From Pseudomonadota bacterium (GTDB lineage: Bacteria > Pseudomonadota > Alphaproteobacteria > Sphingomonadales > Sphingomonadaceae): a stretch of DNA of 19,642 nt. Below, one piece after another: positions 1-6,512 of the stretch. The position numbers and the translations under genes are program-made. The notes under the pieces were generated by a model. The model did no database searches and was not told the DNA's origin. It was given only the letters and a program-made list of their open reading frames with translations. Each line of letters opens with the position of its first letter. Positions within the stretch are counted from its first letter, which is position 1. The stretch is from assembly GCA_023390675.1 (NCBI GenBank), contig JAEWCK010000235.1, forward strand, positions 1 to 19,642, given 5' to 3'.

Positions 1-273
1 GCCGCCAATGCCCGCGCCGCGCAGGCGCAGCAGGCGGCATCCGCCGCAGCGGCCGAAGCCGCGGCGGTGCGCGCCGCCGCCGCGACGCCGGTGACCACCA
101 CCGTCACCACCGTCGATCACACGACGAACGCGGCGCCGGCGCGGACCTATTCGAGCAAGAAGAAGACCACCACCATGCGCCGCACCGCGCCGCGCAAGGT
201 GGTCCGCACGGCGCCCGCGAGGACGACGTCGTCGACGACCACGACGACGACGGTCAAGACCGGCGCGAACTAG
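1..273 (+). CDS. 3' end of an Ala/Thr-rich protein of unknown function (partial)
   Basis: The frame is open from the first base of the window to a TAG at 271-273, so about 90 C-terminal residues are visible and the start lies upstream. The visible part is low complexity. An Ala/Gln-rich stretch comes first, then a Thr/Val-rich segment, a basic KKK patch, an Arg-rich stretch and a run of six threonines before the end. No domain or catalytic motif is visible. Such tails occur on secreted or envelope-linked proteins, but that is only inference. The stop codon lies inside a CTAG palindrome shared with the stop of the convergent mtnA gene. The family is not recognised. Confidence 0.6.
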   Translation, partial: AANARAAQAQQAASAAAAEAAAVRAAAATPVTTTVTTVDHTTNAAPARTYSSKKKTTTMRRTAPRKVVRTAPARTTSSTTTTTTVKTGAN

Positions 274-1316
274 ATCCTGTCGAGCACGCCGCGCTCGGTG
301 ATGTAGCCCGTCACCAGTCGCGCGGGCGTTACGTCGAAGGCCGGATTGGCGGCGGGGGAATCGGTGACCTTGACGGTCTCGATTCCGCCGTCGGCGGCCG
401 GTCCGGTCAGCTCGGTGAGCTCGGCGGCGCTGCGTTCCTCGATCGGAATGTCGGCGCCGCTCGCGGTGTTCGGGTCGAAGGTCGTGTAGGGCAATGCGAC
501 GTAGAACGGCACCTGGTTGTCGTGCGCGGCGAGCGCCTTCAGATAGGTGCCGATCTTGTTGCAGACGTCGCCGTTTGCCGTCACGCGGTCGGTGCCCACC
601 ACCACGGCGTCCACCTGCCCCTTCATCATCAACAGGCCGCCGGCATTGTCGGCGATCACGGTGTGCGGGATGCCGTGGTTCCTGAGCTCGAACGCCGTGA
701 GCAGCGCGCCCTGGTTGCGCGGGCGCGTCTCGTCGACCCAGACATGGACCGGGATGCCGGCGTCGTGCGCGAGGTAGATTGGCGCGGTGGCGGTGCCGTA
801 GTCGACCGTGGCGAGCCAGCCGGCGTTGCAATGCGTCAGGATGTTGAGCGGGCGGTCGGGGTGCTTCGCGTGAAGCCGTTTGAACAGCTCGAGGCCGTGC
901 TCGCCGATCGAGCGGCAGAGATCGGCGTCCTCGTCGCAGATCGCCTCGGCCCGGGTGAAGGCGGCGGCGGCGCGCTCGGCTTCGGGAAGGTCCTTCACGG
1001 CGTCGCGCACGGTGTCGAGCGCCCAGCGCAGGTTGATCGCGGTGGGGCGCGTCTCGATCAGCTTGTCGTACGCGGCCTGCAGGTTCGCGTCCGAGGCATC
1101 GGCCGCGAGCGCCATGGCGAGGCCGTAGGCGGCCGTGGCGCCGATCATCGGGGCGCCGCGCGTCCACATCTCGCGGATCGCCACGGCAGCCTGATCGACG
1201 TCGCGCAGCTCGACCCACTTCACTTCCCAAGGGAGCTTGCGCTGGTCGAGGATGCAGACGCCCTTGCCGTCCCCGGTGGGCTTGATCGAGCGGGTGGGCT
1301 GGCCTTCGAGGATCAT
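270..1316 (-). CDS. mtnA: S-methyl-5-thioribose-1-phosphate isomerase
   Basis: MtnA isomerises methylthioribose-1-phosphate to methylthioribulose-1-phosphate, an early step of the methionine salvage pathway, in the cytoplasm. The 348-residue product has the normal length of the family. RGAPMIG (residues 53-59) lies in the phosphate and sugar binding region. Cys163 in THCNAG and Asp243 in VGTDR correspond to the catalytic Cys/Asp pair known for MtnA. VDETRPRNQG (about 195-204) is another family signature and helps separate it from eIF2B subunits. An open frame continues upstream, but that part lies inside mtnC. The ATG at 1316 overlaps the mtnC stop as ATGA, so translation is probably coupled. 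It is the last gene of the mtnBDCA operon, and its TAG stop shares CTAG with the gene on the other strand. Confidence 0.96.
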   Translation of the reverse strand: MILEGQPTRSIKPTGDGKGVCILDQRKLPWEVKWVELRDVDQAAVAIREMWTRGAPMIGATAAYGLAMALAADASDANLQAAYDKLIETRPTAINLRWALDTVRDAVKDLPEAERAAAAFTRAEAICDEDADLCRSIGEHGLELFKRLHAKHPDRPLNILTHCNAGWLATVDYGTATAPIYLAHDAGIPVHVWVDETRPRNQGALLTAFELRNHGIPHTVIADNAGGLLMMKGQVDAVVVGTDRVTANGDVCNKIGTYLKALAAHDNQVPFYVALPYTTFDPNTASGADIPIEERSAAELTELTGPAADGGIETVKVTDSPAANPAFDVTPARLVTGYITERGVLDRI

Positions 1317-1948
1317 GGAAGCACTTCCGAAAAGTCGCGAACATCGCCCGAATCGCTGTCCCGCGCGATGAGCAGCGCCGCGACGCCTGCCGCCCTGGCG
1401 GCATCGATCTCGGGCTGGATGTCGGAGATGAAGAGGATGTCGGGCGGGGCGAGGCCGAGCGCGGCGGCGATCTTCGCGTAGCTCTCCGCCTCCCGCTTGC
1501 CGCCGGTTGTAGTGTCGAAATGGCCGCTGAGCAGGGGAAGGAGATTGCCCGCGATCGAATGGCCGAAGATCAGCTTCTGCGCGGCGATCGAGCCCGAGGA
1601 ATAGATATGGACCGGGATGCCCGCGGCGTTCCAGCGGCGCAGCGCCTCGGGGGTGTCGGGATAGACATGGCCCTTGAGCGTGCCGTCGGCATAGCCCTCG
1701 GCCCAGATCAGCCCCTGGAGCGTCTTGAGCGGAGTCGCCTTGCGGTCCTCGTCGATCCACTGGAGCAAGGTCGCCACCGGATCGTCGCCGGGGACTTCGG
1801 CGAGTATCGGCGCAGATATTTCAGGATTGTTCGCAACAAATGCTGCCAAATGCTTGCGAGCATAGGGAAACAGTTCGTCGGCGACGAAAGAGATGCTGCT
1901 CGTCGTCCCCTCGATGTCGAGGAGAATGGCTTTGGGCTTCACCGTCAC
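1313..1948 (-). CDS. mtnC: Enolase-phosphatase E1 (2,3-diketo-5-methylthio-1-phosphopentane enolase/phosphatase)
   Basis: MtnC enolises and then dephosphorylates 2,3-diketo-5-methylthiopentyl-1-phosphate to the acireductone that MtnD uses. The 211-residue protein is a HAD-superfamily phosphatase. Motif I is DIEGTT, with nucleophile Asp11 and acid/base Glu13. Motif II is the SSGS at residues 117-120, motif III includes Lys151, and motif IV is the acidic SDIQPE with Asp176. The DIEGTT form is typical of the E1 family rather than of generic HAD phosphatases. The start is GTG, placed one base after the mtnD stop, and no Shine-Dalgarno sequence is evident, so it is probably read by reinitiation from mtnD. 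The stop overlaps the mtnA start as ATGA. Confidence 0.95.
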   Translation of the reverse strand: MTVKPKAILLDIEGTTSSISFVADELFPYARKHLAAFVANNPEISAPILAEVPGDDPVATLLQWIDEDRKATPLKTLQGLIWAEGYADGTLKGHVYPDTPEALRRWNAAGIPVHIYSSGSIAAQKLIFGHSIAGNLLPLLSGHFDTTTGGKREAESYAKIAAALGLAPPDILFISDIQPEIDAARAAGVAALLIARDSDSGDVRDFSEVLP

Positions 1949-1949
1949 G

Positions 1950-2492
1950 TCAGGCGGGTTCGTGGCGAGGGAAGCGCTCGGCGATCGCGTCGCCGGTGAA
2001 GTTGGCGATCCAGCCGTCGGTATTGGTGAACAGGCGGATCGCAGTGAAGCGCGGGCTCGGCCCCATGTCGAACCAGTGGCGCATCCCCGCAGGAACAGAG
2101 ATCAGGTCGCCTTCCTCGCAGAGCACGGCGTAGACCTTGCCGCCCTCGCGCAGCGTGAACAGCCCCTCGCCTTCGACGAAAAAGCGGACCTCGTCCTCCG
2201 AATGGCGATGCTCGGAGAGGAATTTGGTGCGCAGGTTCGCCTTTTCGGGATGATCGGGAACCATACGGATGACGTCGACCGACCGGTAGCCGTTCTCCGC
2301 CTTCAGACGCTCGACCTCGGGCGCGAACGCGGCGAGCACGCCCTCCTGATCGGCATCGGCCGCGAGCGGACGCGACGGCCATTGCTCGAAGCGCACGCCC
2401 AGCGGCTTCAGCGCCTCGGCGATCTTGCCGGGCTCGCGCGTGTCGAAGACCGGCGCACCGCCATCCTCTTCGAAAATCCGGAGCTGAGTCAT
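1950..2492 (-). CDS. mtnD: Acireductone dioxygenase (ARD)
   Basis: MtnD is a metal-dependent cupin dioxygenase. With iron it cleaves acireductone to formate and 4-methylthio-2-oxobutanoate, the keto acid that is transaminated to methionine; other bound metals give an off-pathway CO-releasing reaction. The 180-residue protein carries the expected ligands His95, His97 and Glu101 in EHRHSEDE and His139 in MRHWFDMG, close to the numbering of characterised ARDs. The ATG at 2492 overlaps the mtnB stop as ATGA and was chosen for that coupling. An in-frame ATG three codons upstream, at 2501, is the alternative and would add Met-Glu-Ala. The bound metal cannot be told from sequence. Confidence 0.96.
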   Translation of the reverse strand: MTQLRIFEEDGGAPVFDTREPGKIAEALKPLGVRFEQWPSRPLAADADQEGVLAAFAPEVERLKAENGYRSVDVIRMVPDHPEKANLRTKFLSEHRHSEDEVRFFVEGEGLFTLREGGKVYAVLCEEGDLISVPAGMRHWFDMGPSPRFTAIRLFTNTDGWIANFTGDAIAERFPRHEPA

Positions 2493-3106
2493 TGCTTCCA
2501 TGCCCTTTCGGCCAGCTCGGCCGCGATCAGCCATTCGGTGCCCTCGAGCACGCGCTCGGCTTCGTCCACATCCTTGCCCCAGGCGTAGAGCCCGTGGCTG
2601 CGAATGAGATAGGCGGGCGCCGCGCCCGGTTCCAGCAGCCTCGGACGAACCGCATCCTCGATCACCGCCATGTCCTGGCTGTTGTCGACGATCGGGAGGC
2701 AGATTTCTGTCTCGTGCGTGGTCTGACCGGGGAAGACCTTGAGCATCTCGTGCCCCGAGAAGACCCATTGATTGCCCTGCGTCGCACGGCTCATGCCCAC
2801 CGCTTGCGGAGAATGACCGTGAAGCACCGCGCCGGCTTCGCGGAACAGCCGGTAGACAGCGAGATGCAGCGCAGTCTCGGCCGAGGGCCTGCCGGGGGTG
2901 AGAGCCCTGCCCTCGCCGTCTACCCGCATGATGCCGTCGGTGGTCAGCCGCCCCTTGTGCCAGCCCGACACCGTCACTGCGAAGCTGCCGTCGTCGAGGC
3001 GGATCGAATAGTTTCCCGCAGTCGCGGGCGCCCAGCCGCGCGCATCGAGCCGGCGGCCGACTTCCACCAGCGCCTGCGCGGCGGCTTCGAAGGACATGGT
3101 CGTCAT
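2489..3106 (-). CDS. mtnB: Methylthioribulose-1-phosphate dehydratase
   Basis: MtnB dehydrates methylthioribulose-1-phosphate to the 2,3-diketo compound used by MtnC. It belongs to the zinc-dependent class II aldolase fold family. The 205-residue product shows the zinc ligand pair His96/His98 in LHGHSP, a third His171 in RSHG, and Glu120 in SGHEMLK at the usual place of the catalytic acid. SGWHKG (about 48-53) fits the substrate phosphate loop. The ATG at 3106 is chosen because AAGG lies 8 bases upstream; a second ATG follows three codons later. It is the first gene of the mtn operon, 43 bp behind a codirectional L,D-transpeptidase gene. The neighbours separate it from fuculose-phosphate aldolases of the same fold. 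Confidence 0.93.
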   Translation of the reverse strand: MTTMSFEAAAQALVEVGRRLDARGWAPATAGNYSIRLDDGSFAVTVSGWHKGRLTTDGIMRVDGEGRALTPGRPSAETALHLAVYRLFREAGAVLHGHSPQAVGMSRATQGNQWVFSGHEMLKVFPGQTTHETEICLPIVDNSQDMAVIEDAVRPRLLEPGAAPAYLIRSHGLYAWGKDVDEAERVLEGTEWLIAAELAERAWKQ

Positions 3107-3120
3107 GGCGATCGCCTTAG

Positions 3121-3138
3121 CGCAACCGCGCGCTTGCG
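3121..3138. other. Inverted repeat between the L,D-transpeptidase gene and mtnB
   Basis: CGCAACCGC is followed directly by GCGCTTGCG, giving 9-base arms with one mismatch and little loop. It occupies the 43-bp gap between the L,D-transpeptidase stop and the mtnB start. On the minus strand no T-run follows it, so it is not a standard intrinsic terminator. It might weaken read-through into the mtn operon or simply reflect GC-rich sequence. Confidence 0.25.
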
Positions 3139-3149
3139 GGAGAGTAGAT

Positions 3150-3866
3150 TTACTTGCCGCCCGCCGGAAGCGGCTGGACGATCTCGCGGGCGGGGCCCGT
3201 GACCCATGAGACCGGCCGCGGCGCCGGGCCGAGCGAAGGCGGCTCACCCGACATCGTCACGACGTTGAACGATTCGCCGCCGAGATAGCGAGCATCGGCG
3301 GCAAGCATCGGCGGGGGCGGGCTGTAGATGTCGTTCTCCGGCGCGAACACCGGCGCGTCGGTGACCGTCACGCTGCCGCCCATCGCCGTGATGTCGAACA
3401 GTTGGCGCGCGAATTCCTTCGGCATGCGGATGCAGCCGTGCGACGCCGGGTAGCCCGGCAGGTGGCCGGCATGGAGCGCGACGCCGTCCCAGGTGAGTCG
3501 CTGCATGTACGGCATCGGCGCATTCGAATAGAGGTTCGAGCGGTGGAACACCTTCTTCTCGAGGATGGTGAACTCGCCCACCGGGGTGTCGTGCCCGTCC
3601 ATCCCCGTGGAGACCGTGGTCGCGGCGATCAGCCTGCCGCCGCGGTACACATAGGCGCGCTGATCGGCGATGCTGATGACGAGCGAGATCTCCGTGGGCG
3701 AAGTGCTCGCACGGATCAGCTCGGGCGTGTCGTACCAGACGTACTGGCCGTTGCGCAGCGTCTCGGGCGCGCGCTCGGCGACGCTCGCCGCGCGCATCTG
3801 GGCGAGCGCAGGCGCGGCGGGAACAAGGCAGGCAAGCAGCAAGGCAGCGGCGATGCCGAAACGCAT
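3150..3866 (-). CDS. Secreted L,D-transpeptidase, YkuD domain
   Basis: The predicted 238-residue protein begins with a clear Sec signal peptide: a hydrophobic core at about residues 5-20 and probable cleavage after APALA (22/23). The YkuD domain spans about residues 58-170. It holds SHGCIRMP with catalytic Cys145 and the upstream His132/His135 region. Family enzymes act in the periplasm, either cross-linking peptidoglycan stems through meso-diaminopimelate or attaching outer-membrane proteins to peptidoglycan. The C-terminal 65 residues are Pro-rich and low complexity. GGAG lies 9 bases before the ATG. The gene is divergent from a second L,D-transpeptidase-type gene across a 261-bp spacer. 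Substrate and partner cannot be assigned. Confidence 0.93.
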   Translation of the reverse strand: MRFGIAAALLLACLVPAAPALAQMRAASVAERAPETLRNGQYVWYDTPELIRASTSPTEISLVISIADQRAYVYRGGRLIAATTVSTGMDGHDTPVGEFTILEKKVFHRSNLYSNAPMPYMQRLTWDGVALHAGHLPGYPASHGCIRMPKEFARQLFDITAMGGSVTVTDAPVFAPENDIYSPPPPMLAADARYLGGESFNVVTMSGEPPSLGPAPRPVSWVTGPAREIVQPLPAGGK

Positions 3867-4127
3867 CCGGGGGTCTCCGTCAAACCGATCCGGCAGGACT
3901 GCCGGTCCGATTCCTTAACGAAATTAACCCATTTTGGTGCCGAAGCCGAATCGCGCCACCGCATGCCGCCCGGCGGGGAAAGGTTGCCGCTATTCGGCGC
4001 TTCGTCGGCGAACCGGGCAATGGATACGGCGAGTCGCCGGACTTGGGACAGAAGTTCAGGGAATCGCTTCCCATCTTCCTGTTATAGTTTCCTCCGGGGC
4101 ATGGGTTGAGGGGCAGTTCGAGTAGCT
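3867..4127. promoter_or_regulatory. Divergent spacer between two L,D-transpeptidase genes
   Basis: This 261-bp spacer must hold promoters for both flanking genes. An AT-rich patch at 3911-3937 is the likeliest promoter region for the leftward gene. On the plus side TATAGT at 4083-4088 resembles a -10 element, but no -35 element sits at normal distance. GAGGGG at 4108-4113 is a distant Shine-Dalgarno candidate for the ATG at 4128. A dyad at 3883-3912 is listed separately. No small gene is convincing here. Confidence 0.35.
3883..3912. promoter_or_regulatory. Dyad-symmetric site upstream of the L,D-transpeptidase gene
   Basis: CCGGCAG (3890-3896), a two-base centre, and CTGCCGG (3899-3905) form a perfect 7-base inverted repeat. 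Weaker symmetry extends outward so that 11 of 14 positions per arm match. It begins 17 bp upstream of the leftward ATG. It could be an operator or a 5' leader hairpin in that transcript. Nothing shows which protein would bind it. Confidence 0.35.
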
Positions 4128-4835
4128 ATGAACGATATGGATACGGTGCAGACGCGCCGCGCACTTCTCAAATCGGCCCTCGTCATGGCGAGCGGCGCAG
4201 CGGTTTCCGCATGCGCGGCCAAGATGCAGACCGCCATGGCGCCTGCCCTGCTGCCGCCCGCGCCGGCTTATGTGCCGCCGATTCCCAAGGCGCCCGAAGT
4301 CGCCCGCGGCCCGAAGATTCCCGCGAACATCCGCCCCGAGCTGTTCAAGAAGGCGATCGCAGCACTCGACCGGCATTCGATGGCGATCCCCTCGCACGAC
4401 CGCATCGCGATCGCCGATTTCGCCCAGCCCAGCTATCGCCCGCGCTTCCATATCGTGAACGTGGGCACCGGCGAGACGCAGAGCTTCCTCGTCGCGCACG
4501 GGATCGGGTCGGATCCCGAGCATAGCGGGATGCTCCAGCGCTTCTCGAACGAAGTGAATTCGGAAGCGACCTGCGAAGGCGCGTTCCTCACCGCCGATTA
4601 TTATATCGGCAAGCACGGCGACTCGCAGCGGCTACTGGGGCTCGATCCGACCAACAACAACGCGCTCGACCGCGCGATCGTGGTGCATTCGGCGTGGTAC
4701 GCCAACACCGACATGATCGCGAAGCACGGTAAGCTGGGCCGCAGCCAGGGCTGCTTTGCAGTGGGCGAGTACGATCTCGCCAAGGTGTTCGAGCGGCTCG
4801 GGCCGGGGCGGATGATCTATTCGGCGAAGGTTTGA
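4128..4835 (+). CDS. Murein L,D-transpeptidase catalytic-domain family lipoprotein (YkuD_2-like)
   Basis: This 235-residue protein starts with a twin-arginine-like TRRALLKS (residues 9-16), a hydrophobic segment, and the lipobox-like VSAC with Cys29. It may therefore be an exported lipoprotein, possibly by the Tat route. A Pro-rich linker follows, then a C-terminal domain of the YkuD_2 type. Conserved features are VAHGIGSDPEHSG (about 123-135), the segment around VVHSAWY, and GRSQGCFAV with the presumed catalytic Cys near residue 213. The family is related to L,D-transpeptidases acting on peptidoglycan, but few members are characterised. The ATG at 4128 is used; a second in-frame ATG three codons later is possible. 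A palindromic repeat lies just after the stop. Confidence 0.85.
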   Translation: MNDMDTVQTRRALLKSALVMASGAAVSACAAKMQTAMAPALLPPAPAYVPPIPKAPEVARGPKIPANIRPELFKKAIAALDRHSMAIPSHDRIAIADFAQPSYRPRFHIVNVGTGETQSFLVAHGIGSDPEHSGMLQRFSNEVNSEATCEGAFLTADYYIGKHGDSQRLLGLDPTNNNALDRAIVVHSAWYANTDMIAKHGKLGRSQGCFAVGEYDLAKVFERLGPGRMIYSAKV

Positions 4836-4852
4836 TTGACCCAACCACTGTT

Positions 4853-4915
4853 CCCCGGCAAAGGCCGGGGCCCAGTATCGAGCCGTTCGCAACTGGGCCC
4901 CTGCCTTCGCCGGGG
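4853..4915. repeat. Palindromic repeat element, copy A, between convergent genes
   Basis: Two 24-base arms (4853-4876 and 4892-4915) match in inverted orientation with two mismatches around a 15-base loop. The core is CCCCGGC(A/G)AAGGC followed by GGGGCCCAGT. The element starts 17 bp after the stop of the plus-strand gene and ends 25 bp before the stop of the minus-strand gene. It would form a strong hairpin in both transcripts. The same core recurs at 14556-14638. I recognise it as resembling REP-like elements common in sphingomonad genomes; that recognition is from memory. Confidence 0.85.
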
Positions 4916-4940
4916 ATCGAATAGTGCGATCACCGCAACA

Positions 4941-6437
4941 TCAACCGCAGCGCACGATCCAGCAGGGACCGCCGAACACGACGCGCGTCCCCCACCGCTC
5001 GACCGGCCGGCGCGGATACGGATCCGCGAAATGCGGTGTGCGTCCCGGCGCACCGGATAGCGGCCAATCGTTCACTCCCGACGGCATCCACATTTCCTCA
5101 CCGGCGAAGCGCCCCTTGAGCGCCACGGCGACGAAGGTCTCCTGCCCGTCCGGAATCTGGTGATAGTCGAAGTAATTGCGCCACGCTCCGCGCGCATCGA
5201 GGATGCCCGAGCGCGCCATGTAGAGCTCGGCCCATGGCACGGCGGGCGCCGCGAAGCGAAGCGCGCGGGCAGGCTCGGCCGGGCCGACCAAGACGGCCTG
5301 CGGGCGAACGCAGCTGAGCAGGACTAGCGCCGCCAGCACGGCCGCAGTGCAGCGCGGCATTTCATGCGCCCAGCGGATCAGCAATAGCGACGCCAGCGCA
5401 AATAGCGGCAACAACCATTTGAAATAATGGATATTGTTGAAGCGCCACATGCCACTGGGCAGCAAATCGACATAGGCAAACAGGATGACGCAATAAGCGA
5501 GCGCCGCGGCGGCGAGACAGAGCCACAGCGCGCGTGCCGGTCCGCGGAGGCGGAACCCACCGAGGATCAGCCCTGCCGCGCCGAACAACAGCCACGGCAT
5601 CTCCCTGAGCAACCCGGTCTCGCCCGGAAACCAGGGCTGCGGATCGACGAGAAGGACATAGGCCTTCCAGGGCAGGTCTGCGAAATTGAGCCCGTATTCG
5701 CGCGAGAGCAGCACATAGTCCGACCAGCGCGCGCCGTAGATGGCGAGATGCAACGCGAGATAGGCGGCGAACACCGCCAGCGCCGCGCCGGCCAAGGTAA
5801 TGAACGCGCGCAGCGGCAGCCTCCACAGCGCGAAGGGCGCGATGATCGCGGCGACCGCGAGGTCGGTTGGGCGGGCGAGCGGGATCGCGGCCAGCAGCGC
5901 GCCGAGCAGCGCTGCACGGCGCGGTGTCGGCCGGTCGCCGGCCAAATGGTCGGCAACCATACCGAGCGACAGCCAGATCAACGCGGCGGAAAGCGTGGTC
6001 GTCCACGGCTCGACCCAGAGCCTGGCGATGCGCGGGTCGAGCAGAGCCGCGGCGAGCCAGAGCAATACCGCCCCTGCCCCGCTCACGCCCAGCCGCGCGC
6101 AGACCTTGCGGAAACCAAGGAACGCCAGCGCGAAGCAGGCGATGTTGGCAGGCACGAAAGGCGCGGCGAGGATGCCGGCGAAGGGTGCGCCGGTGAGCGG
6201 GTAGAGCAAGGGATACCAGTGCCGCGCCGGATCGAGATCGAGCGCGAGGAAGGCGCGCGCGGATTCGAGATACGCCTTCTGGTCCGCCCAGCCGCGCCAC
6301 CATGGCCCGCCCCCGGCGAACAGCCTGACGTTGACCAGCGCCAGCGTGACCAGCGCGCCGACGATCAGCACCGAGCGCGCCGGATGCGCATCGAGCGCGC
6401 GCCATATCCGGCCAATCAAGGGTTTAGCGGCGATCAA
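4941..6437 (-). CDS. Polytopic membrane protein, GT-C glycosyltransferase-like
   Basis: The 498-residue product has about ten hydrophobic segments: roughly 22-40, 86-108, 120-133, 147-165, 176-201, 208-233, 281-295, 303-322, 341-355 and 364-376. A soluble tail of about 120 residues follows. After the first segment comes a loop with Asp52 in WADQKAYL and a Tyr/Pro-rich WYPLLYP. That layout, an acidic residue in the first periplasmic loop, recalls GT-C enzymes that use polyprenyl-phosphate sugars. This is inference, because no diagnostic domain can be confirmed by eye. The start is taken as TTG at 6437 because AGGA lies 7 bases upstream; the open frame continues antisense through the next gene without a better start. 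It stands alone, divergent from the pncC-like gene. Confidence 0.75.
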   Translation of the reverse strand: MIAAKPLIGRIWRALDAHPARSVLIVGALVTLALVNVRLFAGGGPWWRGWADQKAYLESARAFLALDLDPARHWYPLLYPLTGAPFAGILAAPFVPANIACFALAFLGFRKVCARLGVSGAGAVLLWLAAALLDPRIARLWVEPWTTTLSAALIWLSLGMVADHLAGDRPTPRRAALLGALLAAIPLARPTDLAVAAIIAPFALWRLPLRAFITLAGAALAVFAAYLALHLAIYGARWSDYVLLSREYGLNFADLPWKAYVLLVDPQPWFPGETGLLREMPWLLFGAAGLILGGFRLRGPARALWLCLAAAALAYCVILFAYVDLLPSGMWRFNNIHYFKWLLPLFALASLLLIRWAHEMPRCTAAVLAALVLLSCVRPQAVLVGPAEPARALRFAAPAVPWAELYMARSGILDARGAWRNYFDYHQIPDGQETFVAVALKGRFAGEEMWMPSGVNDWPLSGAPGRTPHFADPYPRRPVERWGTRVVFGGPCWIVRCG

Positions 6438-6475
6438 TCGGAAATCCTGTGCGGCTGCGGCGTTACCCCGGCGAT

Positions 6476-6490
6476 GCTGGACGGTCCAGC
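6476..6490. promoter_or_regulatory. Perfect 15-base palindrome in the divergent spacer upstream of the pncC-like gene
   Basis: GCTGGAC, one central G at 6483, and GTCCAGC form a perfect 7-base dyad in the 75-bp spacer between the membrane protein gene and the pncC-like gene. It lies 22 bp before the ATG at 6513, upstream of the AGGGA ribosome site. Its position fits an operator or a short leader hairpin. No regulator is encoded nearby. Confidence 0.35.
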
Positions 6491-6512
6491 CTCGCACGAC
6501 TAGGGACGTTGC

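Noticed and set aside
4853..4915. Intrinsic terminator call for the palindrome at this site
   Set aside because: The hairpin is strong, but no T-run follows on either strand and the core recurs elsewhere, so it is listed as a repeat with possible terminator-like action.
5427..6503. A 358-codon plus-strand frame opposite the membrane protein
   Set aside because: It is Arg/Glu/Gln-rich and lacks any domain; the opposite strand encodes about ten clear hydrophobic segments.
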